From Absicoccus intestinalis (lineage in GTDB: Bacteria; Bacillota_I; Bacilli_A; Erysipelotrichales; Erysipelotrichaceae): 64,000 nucleotides of DNA. The stretch is taken from the NCBI RefSeq assembly GCF_033971885.1, contig NZ_JALBUS010000002.1:124001-188000 (forward strand), given 5' to 3'. The notes under the pieces are model-generated. The model worked only from the letters and a program-made list of their open reading frames with translations. It was not told the origin of the DNA and searched no databases. Shown one piece after another: positions 51,919 to 59,481 of this stretch (position 1 is the first letter of the stretch; each line of letters starts with the position of its first letter). Made by a program: the position numbers and the translations under genes.

Positions 51919-53469
51919 TTATTCGTTTTGTTTTCGTTTTAAGGCAACGAGAATCACGATGACTACAATGGCTGCAGCTCCAACGCCGATATATAATCCT
52001 GTATTGGTTTGGGTTCCCGTATTGGTTCCCGATGTTGTTTGCGTATTTTCAGCAATATAAGTATTTGTCAACGTATAGCCATCCACATCACCACGATAAT
52101 GGCTCAATGCCTTTTCTTTGATGGTATAGGAATATGCCTTTCCATTCTCATCGTTTTTTGGCAATCCATCAAATTCAAATGTCCATTCATCACTGCTACC
52201 TTGGACTTCCATGGCTTTAAATTGTTTATTGTTGGCATATAAGATGACCGTTACAGTTTTAGGCCGTTGTTTATTTTTATCGGAATCGTCTTTCCATACG
52301 ATCTTGCCTTGCACATTCACTGTTTCATCGGCATTATCTGTCGCCAATACTTCAGTATCCTTCGATGGATCAACCACTAAGATATTATTTTGTTGGACAT
52401 TTTCCACATTCACTTCAATATTGTTTTGTTTCAATTCAATATTTGTTTGACTATTGTTGGTAGTTGTCGATTCACTATCGGATTTCGTCGTCGATTCACT
52501 GTCTGATTTCGTATCCGAAGTCGTCGTGGAATCTTCATTAGACTTTGTATCCGTGGTTGATTCTGTACTTGTTGTATCGGCAGTCATATCTACATCGATA
52601 TATTTCACTGTCGCATTGGATTTCTTATTGGTCTTTACCTCACTTGTAAAGTTTTCAACGGGTTCCACTTCAACCGAGTAATTGACTTCTTCCTTTTGTT
52701 CTTCATCGGCATACTTTGGTTCTTGTCCAAATGTAAATTTCCAATCACTGCCCTTTACTTCATACGAATCACCAGTTGGTTGCCCATTGGCTAATAAACT
52801 GACTTTGACTTCTTCTGGTTTCTGAGAATCCTTAATGTCTGTATCCCAATCAATGACACCTTGTAACGATACAGTTTTTACAGTGGTATCATCTAAAGTA
52901 AGAGTGATATCCTTGGTTTCGGTTGTATCATCTTGTGATGATGTTTTCTCCGTTAGTGTTGTATCTGCTTCATTGTCTTGATTCTCTTGATCCGTCACTT
53001 CTGTTTCATTATCTTGATTCGTAGAATCATCCGTTGTTTGTTCTTTTTGCACTTGGACATCTTTTATAATTGTATCCTTCTGAACGGTAAATGGAATCGT
53101 CACGGAATGTGTACCTGCTGAAATATCTTCACTTTTCAATGTCAGTTCACTGACTTGACCTTTATTATCGGTCGTTTCCACTTCAGCCACTTGACCATCG
53201 ATCTTTACCTCATCTTCTTGCACATCAATATTTGGCAAGTTCAAGGTTAAATCCGTACCATCGAAATTTACATCATTCAGTTCCATGACCAATTGATCAT
53301 TGATAGTTACTTTTGTATCGTCTTCGATTGGTGTTTCATCTTTTAGAAGTTGAACCGTACCCGCTTCATTATAATTTGTGGTTTCTTGCGCATAAATTGG
53401 AACACTACCAAAATTGGAACATACCATTGTTGCAGCAAATAAAAGACCCATTACATGTTTTCTGTTCAT
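51919..53469 (-). CDS. Cna_B-domain surface protein, C-terminal anchor
   Basis: The product is 516 residues. A signal peptide (about 1-28, ending PIYAQ) precedes an acidic Thr-rich region. Two Cna_B-like domains follow (about 200-285 and 385-470; LQGVIDWDTDIKDSQKPEEV and VQGKIVWKDDSDKNKQRP), separated by a TTKSDSEST-type Ser/Thr linker (about 298-350). The end is TQTNTGLYIG, a membrane helix and KRKQNE. As in the large adhesin, the sorting site is xTG without LP. It may be a minor pilin or wall-anchored adhesin. GAAGGAG lies upstream. Confidence 0.83.
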   Translation of the reverse strand: MNRKHVMGLLFAATMVCSNFGSVPIYAQETTNYNEAGTVQLLKDETPIEDDTKVTINDQLVMELNDVNFDGTDLTLNLPNIDVQEDEVKIDGQVAEVETTDNKGQVSELTLKSEDISAGTHSVTIPFTVQKDTIIKDVQVQKEQTTDDSTNQDNETEVTDQENQDNEADTTLTEKTSSQDDTTETKDITLTLDDTTVKTVSLQGVIDWDTDIKDSQKPEEVKVSLLANGQPTGDSYEVKGSDWKFTFGQEPKYADEEQKEEVNYSVEVEPVENFTSEVKTNKKSNATVKYIDVDMTADTTSTESTTDTKSNEDSTTTSDTKSDSESTTKSDSESTTTNNSQTNIELKQNNIEVNVENVQQNNILVVDPSKDTEVLATDNADETVNVQGKIVWKDDSDKNKQRPKTVTVILYANNKQFKAMEVQGSSDEWTFEFDGLPKNDENGKAYSYTIKEKALSHYRGDVDGYTLTNTYIAENTQTTSGTNTGTQTNTGLYIGVGAAAIVVIVILVALKRKQNE

Positions 53470-53503
53470 AATAAATAAAGCTCCTTCTTTATTTCATTAT
53501 ACT

Positions 53504-53533
53504 AAAAAAAAAGCATTGGATACAACCAATGCT
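53504..53533 (-). terminator. Terminator after trxA
   Basis: On the minus strand AAGCATTGG pairs with CCAATGCTT around TTGTAT, followed by T8. Confidence 0.88.
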
Positions 53534-53540
53534 TAATGGA

Positions 53541-53852
53541 TCATAGATTATTTTCAACAAATTCAAGTACTTTTGGTTCTGGAATAAATCCTGAAAAAGC
53601 ATTCACTTGTTCGCCTTTTTTAAATAAGATCACCGTAGGAACAGCCATGATACCAAATTTTTCGGCTAAGTCACTAGATTCATCCACATCCACAGATACA
53701 ACTTTGCACTTTCCTGCAAGTTTTTCTGACACGCTACTCATGATTGGGGCCAACATTTTACATGGGCCGCACCAAGTTGCTGAAAAATCTACTAAAACAG
53801 CGTCTTCTTTCATTAATGCATTGAATTGTTCTGTATTTACTTTGTTCACCAT
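53541..53852 (-). CDS. trxA: Thioredoxin
   Basis: The product is 103 residues with the redox motif WCGPCK (Cys28/Cys31), preceded by VDFSATW and followed by the cis-proline loop MAVPTVILFK: a complete thioredoxin fold. It is a cytosolic disulfide reductant for ribonucleotide reductase and peroxidases. AGGAGG lies upstream. It is monocistronic with its own terminator. Confidence 0.96.
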   Translation of the reverse strand: MVNKVNTEQFNALMKEDAVLVDFSATWCGPCKMLAPIMSSVSEKLAGKCKVVSVDVDESSDLAEKFGIMAVPTVILFKKGEQVNAFSGFIPEPKVLEFVENNL

Positions 53853-53905
53853 ATTAGAAATCCTCCTATTGTTAAAGATATTGTAACCAATGGGAAATTC
53901 GATGT

Positions 53906-54760
53906 CTATTCATTTGCTTCAGGCCATTTATCTTGGATAAAAGTCAGTGTTTTTTGAAAGGCATCTTGCCTTGCTTTCTGACAATGTTTGGGATAATTTC
54001 TCTCAATTTGGGATATCCGACGATACAATAAACGATCTCGATTGAAGGCTTTTGGCGGCAATATCGCATGGCTGACCATTTGATAATGTAGATGTCGAGC
54101 ACCATATCGATAATCATGATCTTGTAAACGACGCACGATTTGACGACATGCATATTCACTCGGCAAGACGACATCGTTTTGTGAAGAAAGCAAGAGAATC
54201 GGACATTGACATTTTTCTACGGGAATGATCATTTCTTCTCTCAATCCGTAGGTCAAACATTGTTCATACCGATCGACCGTATGAAATTCATGACTACATT
54301 TCATCTCTTTCGCAACTTGTTTCCACATCTTTGTTTCTGGTTTTAATAAAGGCAATGGCAATCCTTTATATAAGATCGTCATGGTCGTTGGTTTGATCGA
54401 TAATGGTTGATATAAAATATGGAATGGATTGACCCCAATCACAAGATCAATATCTTCTGGATAGTGACTGGCTACCCCTAGGGCAACACTGCCTCCGAGT
54501 CCCCATCCCCATAAGCCTACATGTTCATAGCCTTGGGCGTGCATGGTTTCGGCAACAAAAGAAATATCATCCAAAGAAATTTCTCGTCCTGGTTCAATAA
54601 AATCAAGCGCCAATGTATCCATTTTCGCTTCTGTAAATGCTTTCGCAATCGCATCATTACGCATGGTACTTAATATGATCAATATAGAGGTGTTGGATGC
54701 CTTTCCCTGATAGTACCGAGCAGAGAAGCCATCTTCATCAAATTTATAATTGAATTTCAT
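53906..54760 (-). CDS. Alpha/beta hydrolase-fold protein lacking the nucleophile Ser
   Basis: The product is 284 residues, related to acyl-CoA thioester hydrolase/BAAT C-terminal-type hydrolases. The nucleophile elbow reads LWGWGLGGSVAL, so the residue at the Ser position of G-x-S-x-G is Gly87. A candidate acid (SSQNDVVLP) and His (MVSHAILPP) are present. Either it is catalytically altered, or Ser91 two turns on serves differently, or it is a non-enzymatic relative. The codon is GGA, more than one base from any Ser codon except AGA-derived paths, so a single sequencing error is unlikely. Confidence 0.72.
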   Translation of the reverse strand: MKFNYKFDEDGFSARYYQGKASNTSILIILSTMRNDAIAKAFTEAKMDTLALDFIEPGREISLDDISFVAETMHAQGYEHVGLWGWGLGGSVALGVASHYPEDIDLVIGVNPFHILYQPLSIKPTTMTILYKGLPLPLLKPETKMWKQVAKEMKCSHEFHTVDRYEQCLTYGLREEMIIPVEKCQCPILLLSSQNDVVLPSEYACRQIVRRLQDHDYRYGARHLHYQMVSHAILPPKAFNRDRLLYRRISQIERNYPKHCQKARQDAFQKTLTFIQDKWPEANE

Positions 54761-54812
54761 AATTTCATCTTCTTGTATTGCCTATTATTTGTCAATGAAC
54801 AAAAGTTTCAAT

Positions 54813-55157
54813 TTATCTAAAATGAATAACATAGTCTATTGTTTGATTATTATCAGGATATAGATGATAATTGATCTGTTCATACAATTCTGGATCATAA
54901 GATACATGAATTTTAATATGTTGGCCATCATGGACTTGTTTGGTCTTTGTTGTCATCTGTATGCTTTTCACAAATTGCATTTCTACTTCATTGGTCTGAT
55001 CAAATTGTTTTATTAAATTTTTGTTCACATGAATCGATTCAATTTGATTGCCTTCATATTTTACTTGTACATACTCTTTGAGATCGATCGGTTTAGCATC
55101 TTGACTGTAAGTACAACCAACTAAGAAAAAAATGAGAATGAATAATCGTTTCCACAT
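54813..55157 (-). CDS. Small lipoprotein
   Basis: The product is 114 residues. A lipoprotein signal (MWKRLFILIFFLVGCTYSQD; lipobox LVGC, Cys15) is followed by a beta-rich domain with no recognised motif. It would be anchored to the outer face of the membrane. The -10 TATAAT (55169-55164 on the minus strand) is exactly 6 bases before the ATG and no Shine-Dalgarno exists, so it is a candidate leaderless mRNA. Confidence 0.72.
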   Translation of the reverse strand: MWKRLFILIFFLVGCTYSQDAKPIDLKEYVQVKYEGNQIESIHVNKNLIKQFDQTNEVEMQFVKSIQMTTKTKQVHDGQHIKIHVSYDPELYEQINYHLYPDNNQTIDYVIHFR

Positions 55158-55203
55158 AGATTCATTATAGCTTAAAATTCAGAAAGAAAAAAACAACCCA
55201 TAC

Positions 55204-56100
55204 CTATGGGTTGCAGTTTTTACAAGGTCGATATCCTTCACTGATGATTGTTTCACGAGAATCTGTTGATGTGATTTTATTATTTTCACTCATTCGTTTT
55301 ACACTGAAGCAATCGGGTCGATGAAAGACATGAGTGTTTGGATTTAATATATATGTCGTACTTGTTGTTTCGGTTTGTGTTTCTGTACTTGTAGTTTCCG
55401 TTTCAATTTGTGTATTCGTTTCTGTACTCGTATTTTCCGTACGATGACTATCACCGGTTGCATAATCAATGGTAATGCCCGGTTGGACATTATAGACAAA
55501 TACATTAAACGATAGATTTTGGTCCTCGATCGATAAGGCTTCCATATGGACTCCATGGGCAACTAGATCATTTCCTTCATAGATGGGTGTTACTCGATAG
55601 AGGACATGATGATGGGTGGATCGTATATAATCAGCGACCTGATTTTCAAATGGTAACATACCGTCAACATTCATATATCGGGTTCCTGTAATTAAGTTAT
55701 ATTTATTCGCATTTTGTCCACTCAACATATATGCAATCAAATGACAACGATTGTATAAATAATGATCTTCAATCAAATCATCGTACCGGATGGTATGCCA
55801 TCCACTGGGTTTGATCATTCCGATGGATCCGCGTTTCTTGGTTGGCATGGTCTCTTTGCCTAAAATAGCTTGGGCTTGATGACACCGCCCCCATTCATCC
55901 CATTTGGAGTACGATTGATACACAGTGGTTGATTTTTCTTCATCAGTAAACGATGGAACATTGTCATCCACTTCTACATAGGGCGTACCGGAATAAGCAG
56001 GAATCGTTGATAGATCGATATCGCCTTCTTGGGCATGTACACAAGCCGTACTAAAAAATAAAAGCAGGGAACAAAATAATATAATAAATCTCTTTCTCAT
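55204..56100 (-). CDS. Secreted DNA/RNA non-specific endonuclease
   Basis: The product is 298 residues from ATG 56100. A signal peptide (about 1-23, ending VHAQ) precedes the nuclease core with DHYLYNRCHLIAYMLSG, the NRxH variant of the DRGH catalytic motif seen in secreted streptococcal nucleases, and NLITGTRYMNVDGM. A Thr/Glu-rich linker and a C-terminal mini-domain follow, with His/Cys ligands (HVFHRPDCFSV, YRPCKNCNP), probably a zinc knuckle. It probably degrades extracellular DNA. An extended -10 (TGGTATACT) is 6 bases from the ATG and no ribosome-binding site is visible. Confidence 0.87.
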   Translation of the reverse strand: MRKRFIILFCSLLLFFSTACVHAQEGDIDLSTIPAYSGTPYVEVDDNVPSFTDEEKSTTVYQSYSKWDEWGRCHQAQAILGKETMPTKKRGSIGMIKPSGWHTIRYDDLIEDHYLYNRCHLIAYMLSGQNANKYNLITGTRYMNVDGMLPFENQVADYIRSTHHHVLYRVTPIYEGNDLVAHGVHMEALSIEDQNLSFNVFVYNVQPGITIDYATGDSHRTENTSTETNTQIETETTSTETQTETTSTTYILNPNTHVFHRPDCFSVKRMSENNKITSTDSRETIISEGYRPCKNCNP

Positions 56101-56118
56101 AAAAAAAGTATACCACAT

Positions 56119-56149
56119 AAAAAAGTCATAATTCATCGAACTATGACTT
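56119..56149 (-). terminator. Terminator after the glycyl radical enzyme
   Basis: On the minus strand AAGTCATAGTTC pairs with GAATTATGACTT with one mismatch, followed by T6. Confidence 0.82.
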
Positions 56150-58505
56150 AAAACGTATTCTCGGTTCGTGCGATGATAGCATTTTGTGCTTCTGGCATCA
56201 ACGATACAAATTGGGCACAATATCCAGCCACACGAACAATGAGATCCGTATGTTTTTCCGGATATTTTTGAGCTTCTTTGAGTTCCTGAGAGGATACAAC
56301 ATTAAATTGATTATGATAAATGCCTTTTTTTGCAGAAACAATCAAGAAGTCAATAAAGCGTTCTAAATCAGCTTCTTTCGCTAGTGTTTGTGGACTCAAT
56401 CGCATATTTAACAATTGTCCAGCTGCTACACGTACATTCGGTAATTTGGATACCGAATTGATTAATGCGGTAGGTCCGGTTTGATCCGTTCCTTGCGTTG
56501 GTGAACAGCCTTCATTTAATGGGCTACCAGCCATGCGCCCATCGGGTGTAGCTCCAACCACAAAGCCATTTGGCACATACGATGTGATGTTTGAAGTTGA
56601 CATCGTATAACAACTGACTTCTGGTCCTCTACCTTGACGAATGGTATGGTAAGAAGGCAATAATTCCAAATAAGAATCAAATACATCCGCAACGATTTGG
56701 TCGACATCATCGATGTCATTTCCAAATTTAGGCAAACGTAATATTTTGTTGCGTATGCGCATGGATTCTTCGGATTGCCAATTCTCATCCATAGCGTTCA
56801 GCAATTGTTCCCATGTCAATGTGTGATCTTCATACACCAGTTTCTTTATTGTATATAAAGAATTGCCTACGACCGATGGTCCAATATTCGATTGGGATAT
56901 CACATCATATTTACACCCGCCTTGTTTTAGGGTCTTACCTAATTTCATCGCGTTTTGGATCAAACACGAAGCGAGTGGGTCTGCATCATAGATTTCTAAG
57001 CTTTCATCACATATCGCATCACAAGCTACACTAATATCCGAATAGAATTTTAAATAACGTTTCCATTCTGCCCATAATTGATCGTATGTTTCTTTGGGTT
57101 TTCCTTTCAACATACAAATGCCCGTATTGGGATCGACTCCATCATGGAGCATGATTTCTAATACTTTTCCCCAGTTTACATAGGTCATTCCGGTAGCTCG
57201 GTGTCCATATTTACCAGGAACACCAGTTTCTACACAACCAATTGGACAGTAATCCAGGGCATCTTCTTTACAGATACCTAGATCCATGATACCTTTGGCT
57301 ACGATCGCATCATTGAACATGCTTGGCATCCCACATCCAGTTCGGATGAGTTTGGCACAAGCACGTAAATAAGATCGTGGTGAGTTTGCGTGATAGCGTG
57401 CGGAGAAGTTTGGTTCGGACAATCGACATTGATGCATGGCTTCGATACACATATATGTCAAATCATTGGTTCCATCGCTACCATCTGGTTTTAAGCCACC
57501 AACCACTAGATTCGAATAGAGCGGATAGCCTTGGGAAAACTTTGTATGACCATACGGACGTACTTTATTGAGGGAAGAATTCATAATGAACATGTGCGTG
57601 ATAATCTCTAAGGCTTTTTCTGGTGTTAGGAGGCCCGATTTACGATCTTGTTGATAATAAGGATAGAGATATTGATCAAATCGTCCATAACAGAAGGAAT
57701 GTCCATTACTTTCGATCATTTGTAGCACATGGATCATATAGGTGACTTCCACAGCTTCATAGAAACTGCGAGCCCCTTGTTCCATCATGGTCATAGCCAT
57801 GGTCGACATGACTTCATACTCTTGTTTACGATTCGGATTGGTTTCTTTTATAGACAGTTCTTTGGCGAGTTTTCCATAGCGTTTAAAGTAAGTCAATGCG
57901 CCTTCTAAAGAAATGATGACACTTTGATAAAAAGCTTTTTGTTCATCGGAAAGTTCTGTATTTAATTTGGTTTTCGCTTCATCAATAATGGCGCGAAAGC
58001 CTTGTTTTAACGCCATTTCATGATCCGGTACAATATGGCCATCACCACTCATCGAAATGCCCCCTCGATGGAGTACGCCCTGTTTTTCAGCAATTCGTAT
58101 GGAATCGGTCAAGTGGGCATTTACACGGTCTTCATGCGTATGTCCTTGCCAATAAGGGGCAATCGAACGAAGATCTGATTTAGTTTGTTGGTCAATATAA
58201 AAGATATCTCCCGATCGTTTTTCAAAAGTATCCAATTCATCAATGAGCCATTGGATGGAATATTCTGGAAAGATCGGTGCGGCAAAATTATGAGATGCCT
58301 GATTGCCAAAGATTAAAGAGTCTGGCTCCATATAGATGGTCATATGTTCTAGGGTATAAGCAAATGCTTTGGCTTTACGCAAAATATATGGTTCGCCCTC
58401 GGTTTGTTGGAAAGATCGCGTATACAATACGGCTCTTTGGGAACAAATTGTGGCTTTGCGTTTTTCCATCTTTTCTCGAAGGCGTTTCGTACGCTCATTG
58501 ATCAT
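56148..58505 (-). CDS. Glycyl radical enzyme, dehydratase/lyase type
   Basis: The product is 785 residues. The C-terminal radical motif RVAGYCAQFVSL places the glycyl radical at Gly761. The active-site loop is CPIGCVETG (Cys424, Glu426), the GCxE pattern of diol/glycerol dehydratases and choline lyase rather than the CC pair of pyruvate formate-lyase. GDGHIVPDHEM (His157) is also conserved in that group. It is oxygen-sensitive and needs a radical-SAM activase, which is not encoded in this window. AAGGAGG lies upstream. It starts 21 bp after deoC, forming an operon. The substrate is unknown; a (phospho)sugar or polyol is suggested by deoC. Confidence 0.9.
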   Translation of the reverse strand: MINERTKRLREKMEKRKATICSQRAVLYTRSFQQTEGEPYILRKAKAFAYTLEHMTIYMEPDSLIFGNQASHNFAAPIFPEYSIQWLIDELDTFEKRSGDIFYIDQQTKSDLRSIAPYWQGHTHEDRVNAHLTDSIRIAEKQGVLHRGGISMSGDGHIVPDHEMALKQGFRAIIDEAKTKLNTELSDEQKAFYQSVIISLEGALTYFKRYGKLAKELSIKETNPNRKQEYEVMSTMAMTMMEQGARSFYEAVEVTYMIHVLQMIESNGHSFCYGRFDQYLYPYYQQDRKSGLLTPEKALEIITHMFIMNSSLNKVRPYGHTKFSQGYPLYSNLVVGGLKPDGSDGTNDLTYMCIEAMHQCRLSEPNFSARYHANSPRSYLRACAKLIRTGCGMPSMFNDAIVAKGIMDLGICKEDALDYCPIGCVETGVPGKYGHRATGMTYVNWGKVLEIMLHDGVDPNTGICMLKGKPKETYDQLWAEWKRYLKFYSDISVACDAICDESLEIYDADPLASCLIQNAMKLGKTLKQGGCKYDVISQSNIGPSVVGNSLYTIKKLVYEDHTLTWEQLLNAMDENWQSEESMRIRNKILRLPKFGNDIDDVDQIVADVFDSYLELLPSYHTIRQGRGPEVSCYTMSTSNITSYVPNGFVVGATPDGRMAGSPLNEGCSPTQGTDQTGPTALINSVSKLPNVRVAAGQLLNMRLSPQTLAKEADLERFIDFLIVSAKKGIYHNQFNVVSSQELKEAQKYPEKHTDLIVRVAGYCAQFVSLMPEAQNAIIARTENTF

Positions 58506-58526
58506 AGGCCAAACCTCCTTATTTTT

Positions 58527-59237
58527 TTACTTTTTCAAATCAAGTACAACAGGCACAGAACGATAACCAACACCCATACGATCGATACCCATATCAATTA
58601 ATTTCAAGAAATGTTCACGTGTACGGATGCATCCAGAACCTTTGATTTTACATTTTCCTTGGTTTTCGTCCATGATCAATTGGATAACTTCTGGGGTAGC
58701 ACCGACATTTTCATGTCCGGTTAAGAATCCAGTACTTGTCTTGATGAAATCGGCACCTGAATCCATGACACAATGGCATCCAGCCTTGATTTCTTCTTCT
58801 GTCAATGCATCGGTTTCCAAAATAACTTTCAGTTCACGTCCATATTTATGAGCGGCTTCGGCACATGCTTTTAAATCTTCTGTTACTTCATCTAATTTTC
58901 CAGAACGAATCTTACCAAAATTGGCAACGATATCTACTTCTTTTACTGTATCATATTTTGCGACGGCTTCAATCTGTTGTACTCGACTTTCTGTTGAGCT
59001 ATCACCAAATGGGAAATCCGTCACTGGGCAAAGCATGGTATCGGATCCTTTCACATACGGTTCGCAAAGATCCATGTATCCTGGATTGATACAAATTGTG
59101 GCACATCCCAATTGCACACCGTCTTTGGTCAAATCAATAATTTCTTGTTCAGTAAATTCTGGTTTCAATACACTGTAATCAATGTATTGTGCTAATTCTC
59201 TCGTCGTCATTTCTTTTGCTGGTTTATTTGGTTTCAT
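58527..59237 (-). CDS. deoC: Deoxyribose-phosphate aldolase (DeoC family)
   Basis: The product is 236 residues in TIM-barrel form. The Schiff-base Lys166 is in GADFIKTSTGF, with Asp102 in EVDIVANFGK and a second Lys in KCKIKGSGCIR. It cleaves 2-deoxyribose-5-phosphate to acetaldehyde and glyceraldehyde-3-phosphate, or a related deoxysugar phosphate. Neighbouring nucleoside phosphorylase or phosphopentomutase genes are absent; instead a glycyl radical enzyme follows. The AAGGAGG site lies 32 bases from the ATG, with a perfect hairpin between them. Three TTCGTT boxes lie upstream. Confidence 0.92.
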   Translation of the reverse strand: MKPNKPAKEMTTRELAQYIDYSVLKPEFTEQEIIDLTKDGVQLGCATICINPGYMDLCEPYVKGSDTMLCPVTDFPFGDSSTESRVQQIEAVAKYDTVKEVDIVANFGKIRSGKLDEVTEDLKACAEAAHKYGRELKVILETDALTEEEIKAGCHCVMDSGADFIKTSTGFLTGHENVGATPEVIQLIMDENQGKCKIKGSGCIRTREHFLKLIDMGIDRMGVGYRSVPVVLDLKK

Positions 59238-59250
59238 AGTATGTATTTTT

Positions 59251-59266
59251 GATAACTTTTGTTATC
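59251..59266 (-). promoter_or_regulatory. Hairpin between Shine-Dalgarno and ATG of deoC
   Basis: GATAAC, AAAA, GTTATC on the minus strand. The Shine-Dalgarno AAGGAGG is at 59276-59270 and the ATG at 59237. Folding the hairpin would shorten the effective spacing from 32 to about 16 bases. Confidence 0.6.
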
Positions 59267-59292
59267 TTTCCTCCTTGCGACTATATAATAGC

Positions 59293-59350
59293 ACATTATG
59301 TTCGTTATGAAACTATATTTTTTCGTTTATTTTCTTTTATGTTCGTTGTT
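59293..59350. promoter_or_regulatory. Tandem TTCGTT boxes upstream of deoC
   Basis: TTCGTT occurs at 59301, 59322 and 59342, with 21- and 20-bp spacing. The outer two are in the longer match TATGTTCGTT, followed by GAAACT. They lie over and upstream of the deoC -10 region (TATTATATAG on the minus strand). This is a candidate operator array for a sugar-responsive (for example DeoR-type) regulator. Confidence 0.6.
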
Positions 59351-59481
59351 AAGAAACTCTAAATAGCAAATCTGTGAAATACATATTATATACACCTATC
59401 TATCTTTCGCTATATCTGTCATAGCAGTAAAATATTAATAAAGAACATATAAATTATCCTGTAGAAGAAAGGATTCGAATC

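Noticed and set aside
56148..58505. Pyruvate formate-lyase
   Set aside because: The active-site loop is GCVE with a single Cys, not the adjacent Cys pair of PflB.
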